A stretch of 6,283 bases of DNA from an uncultured Anaerovibrio sp. (GTDB taxonomy: Bacteria > Bacillota > Negativicutes > Selenomonadales > Selenomonadaceae). Positions within the stretch are counted from its first letter, which is position 1. Each line of letters opens with the position of its first letter. Both the position numbers and the translations under genes were made by a program. The stretch spans positions 1 through 6,283 of the forward strand of contig CACZYN010000118.1 in NCBI GenBank assembly GCA_902785445.1. Reading direction: 5' to 3'. Shown here in pieces: positions 5,701 through 6,283 of the stretch. The notes beneath the pieces are model-generated. The model had not been told where the DNA came from and searched no databases. It was given only the letters and a program-made list of their open reading frames with translations.

Positions 5701-5787
5701 TATGCAAACCTCCGTCGTATTCAACTTTTCACTAGAAGTGACATTTTAATATGTATCCAGTAAGTGCATAGCACATCCATGTGGGAA

Positions 5788-5836
5788 CAGCACTAGCCTC
5801 AATCTGCGCCGAAAGGCTTGTTTTCGTCAAGTGCTG
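5788..5836. repeat. Stem-loop A of the GC-rich structured region
   Basis: CAGCACT (5788-5794) pairs with AGTGCTG (5830-5836), enclosing an inner pair AGCCT (5795-5799) with AGGCT (5814-5818). The two stems are stacked directly on the 5' side and separated by 11 nt on the 3' side (plus-strand view). It lies only 9 nt from the next stem-loop, and together they form a block of about 115 nt. Confidence 0.5.
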
Positions 5837-5845
5837 CTGGCCTAA

Positions 5846-5902
5846 AGCCCCGGTTCAGGATCGTGCAGGCAGCTTTCGCTGCCGGAACCCTGAACCGGGG
5901 CT
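5846..5902 (-). repeat. Long GC-rich hairpin B downstream of the partial gene
   Basis: A perfect 14-bp stem (5846-5859 with 5889-5902) encloses an internal loop of 8 and 5 nt and an inner perfect 6-bp stem GGCAGC/GCTGCC (5868-5873, 5878-5883). Read from the minus strand the apical loop is GAAA, a stable GNRA tetraloop; from the plus strand it is TTTC. That favours a minus-strand transcript, that is, the 3' UTR of the gene ending at 5924. After the stem comes CTTTAGG, so a classical U tract is missing. It may be a terminator, an mRNA-protecting 3' structure, or a dispersed hairpin repeat. Confidence 0.65.
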
Positions 5903-5923
5903 ATGTTTGTGGGTGGCTTCCTT

Positions 5924-6283
5924 TTATTTGTCATAGTATTCATCAAAATTCTTAGGAGCACTAAGTTCACTAAGACGAGTAAACGCCATAATAAACCACT
6001 GGTAATTATTCTCGTCCATTCTAAAATAACGCCACATTGAATAAATCGCATTCCCTAATGGTATAATTTCCACTTCATCTATAACAGATTTTAAACCATC
6101 TAATGATTGGGTATTGGTGCCTGGAAATGCTTCCGCTATTGCCCCTCCACTATCCATTTTAAACCCTAAATCAGCTAGTTCCCGCCCTAAAAATAAATGA
6201 TCGGTAAATAATGAATATGAGATGTTTTTATGATTTTTAAACAGCTCCAACCATTTTACAGCAAAACTATAAATTCTATTATT
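5924..6283 (-). CDS. Uncharacterised protein, C-terminal 119 residues (5' end outside window)
   Basis: The frame is open to the right edge, so the true start is not in the window; an in-frame TTG at 6250 is probably internal because NNRIYSFAVKW just before it reads like ordinary protein. The visible part is soluble and has no signal peptide or membrane segment. Notable stretches are DHLFLGRELADLGFKMDSG, IIPLGNAIYSMWRYFRMDE and WFIMAFTRLSEL, aromatic-rich and probably helical. I have the impression of similar small uncharacterised Firmicute proteins with an AIYSxWRYF core, but I cannot name a family. Its stop codon is 21 nt before hairpin B. No neighbour reveals its role; a function should not be assigned. 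Confidence 0.75.
   Translation of the reverse strand, partial: NNRIYSFAVKWLELFKNHKNISYSLFTDHLFLGRELADLGFKMDSGGAIAEAFPGTNTQSLDGLKSVIDEVEIIPLGNAIYSMWRYFRMDENNYQWFIMAFTRLSELSAPKNFDEYYDK

Larger units (their letters stand above)
5401..5923. other. Long intergenic region upstream of pheA, rich in repeats and hairpins
   Basis: No recognisable protein family is encoded in these 523 nt. Reading from the pheA side, it holds the pheA leader with an inverted repeat (5423-5446), a -10 box (5474-5479), a minus-strand terminator (5504-5547), three 11-bp tandem repeats (5585-5617), a 32-codon frame with a strong ribosome binding site (5602-5700), an 8-bp hairpin (5659-5682), small palindromes at 5729-5741, 5764-5774 and 5772-5783, and two larger stem-loops (5788-5836, 5846-5902). 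The part next to pheA is very A+T-rich, the part from 5788 to 5902 is clearly G+C-rich, so the region looks composite. Each element is described separately. Confidence 0.7.

Noticed and set aside
5788..5902. Integron attC site or tRNA-like fold in the GC-rich hairpin block
   Set aside because: The attC core sites are missing and no cloverleaf with a T-loop sequence can be drawn.
5842..6051. Minus-strand open frame running through hairpin B
   Set aside because: Its C-terminal part is just the translation of the hairpin, and it overlaps the better supported partial gene in another frame.

Overview
The window looks like chromosomal DNA of a low-to-mid GC Firmicute with sigma-A-type promoters and strong Shine-Dalgarno sites. 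The rpmE-yqhQ-prfA order, a soluble hybrid kinase and a stand-alone prephenate dehydratase would fit the Negativicutes/Selenomonadales, but that placement is an inference from gene content and general impression, not a marker-based assignment.

Left part (1-1444), minus strand: a housekeeping cluster is read right to left. rpmE (ribosomal protein bL31) has a good promoter at 1416-1444 and a structured leader of about 130 nt. A weak terminator-like hairpin follows, then yqhQ (DUF1385 membrane protein), then the first eight codons of a gene recognised as prfA (release factor 1), cut by the window edge.

Middle (1466-2874), plus strand: a single gene with its own promoter, divergent from rpmE, encodes a full-length ClpX-type AAA+ unfoldase. 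It keeps the zinc-binding domain and the IGF loop for ClpP, but several normally invariant pore-loop positions differ and it does not sit next to clpP. It ends at a perfect 15-bp hairpin that can terminate transcription from both sides.

Right-middle (2882-5479), minus strand: pheA (prephenate dehydratase with an ACT domain, GTG start) is followed after 40 nt by a cytoplasmic PAS-like/HisKA/HATPase/receiver hybrid kinase, probably in the same transcript. The pheA leader carries a 7-bp inverted repeat that could be an operator or an RNA hairpin.

Right end (5401-5923) is the least ordinary part: 523 nt without a recognisable gene but full of structure. It holds a minus-strand terminator that insulates pheA, three exact tandem 11-bp repeats, a 32-codon reading frame with a very good ribosome binding site, and several hairpins including a 14-bp GC-rich stem capped by a GAAA loop on the minus strand. 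It could be a small RNA/small protein locus or an interspersed repeat element. Beyond it lies the 3' part of an uncharacterised protein gene that runs off the window.

I see no CRISPR array, tRNA, rRNA, transposase or phage gene. The most probable new biology is the divergent ClpX and the structured intergenic region; neither can be called a new system from sequence alone.
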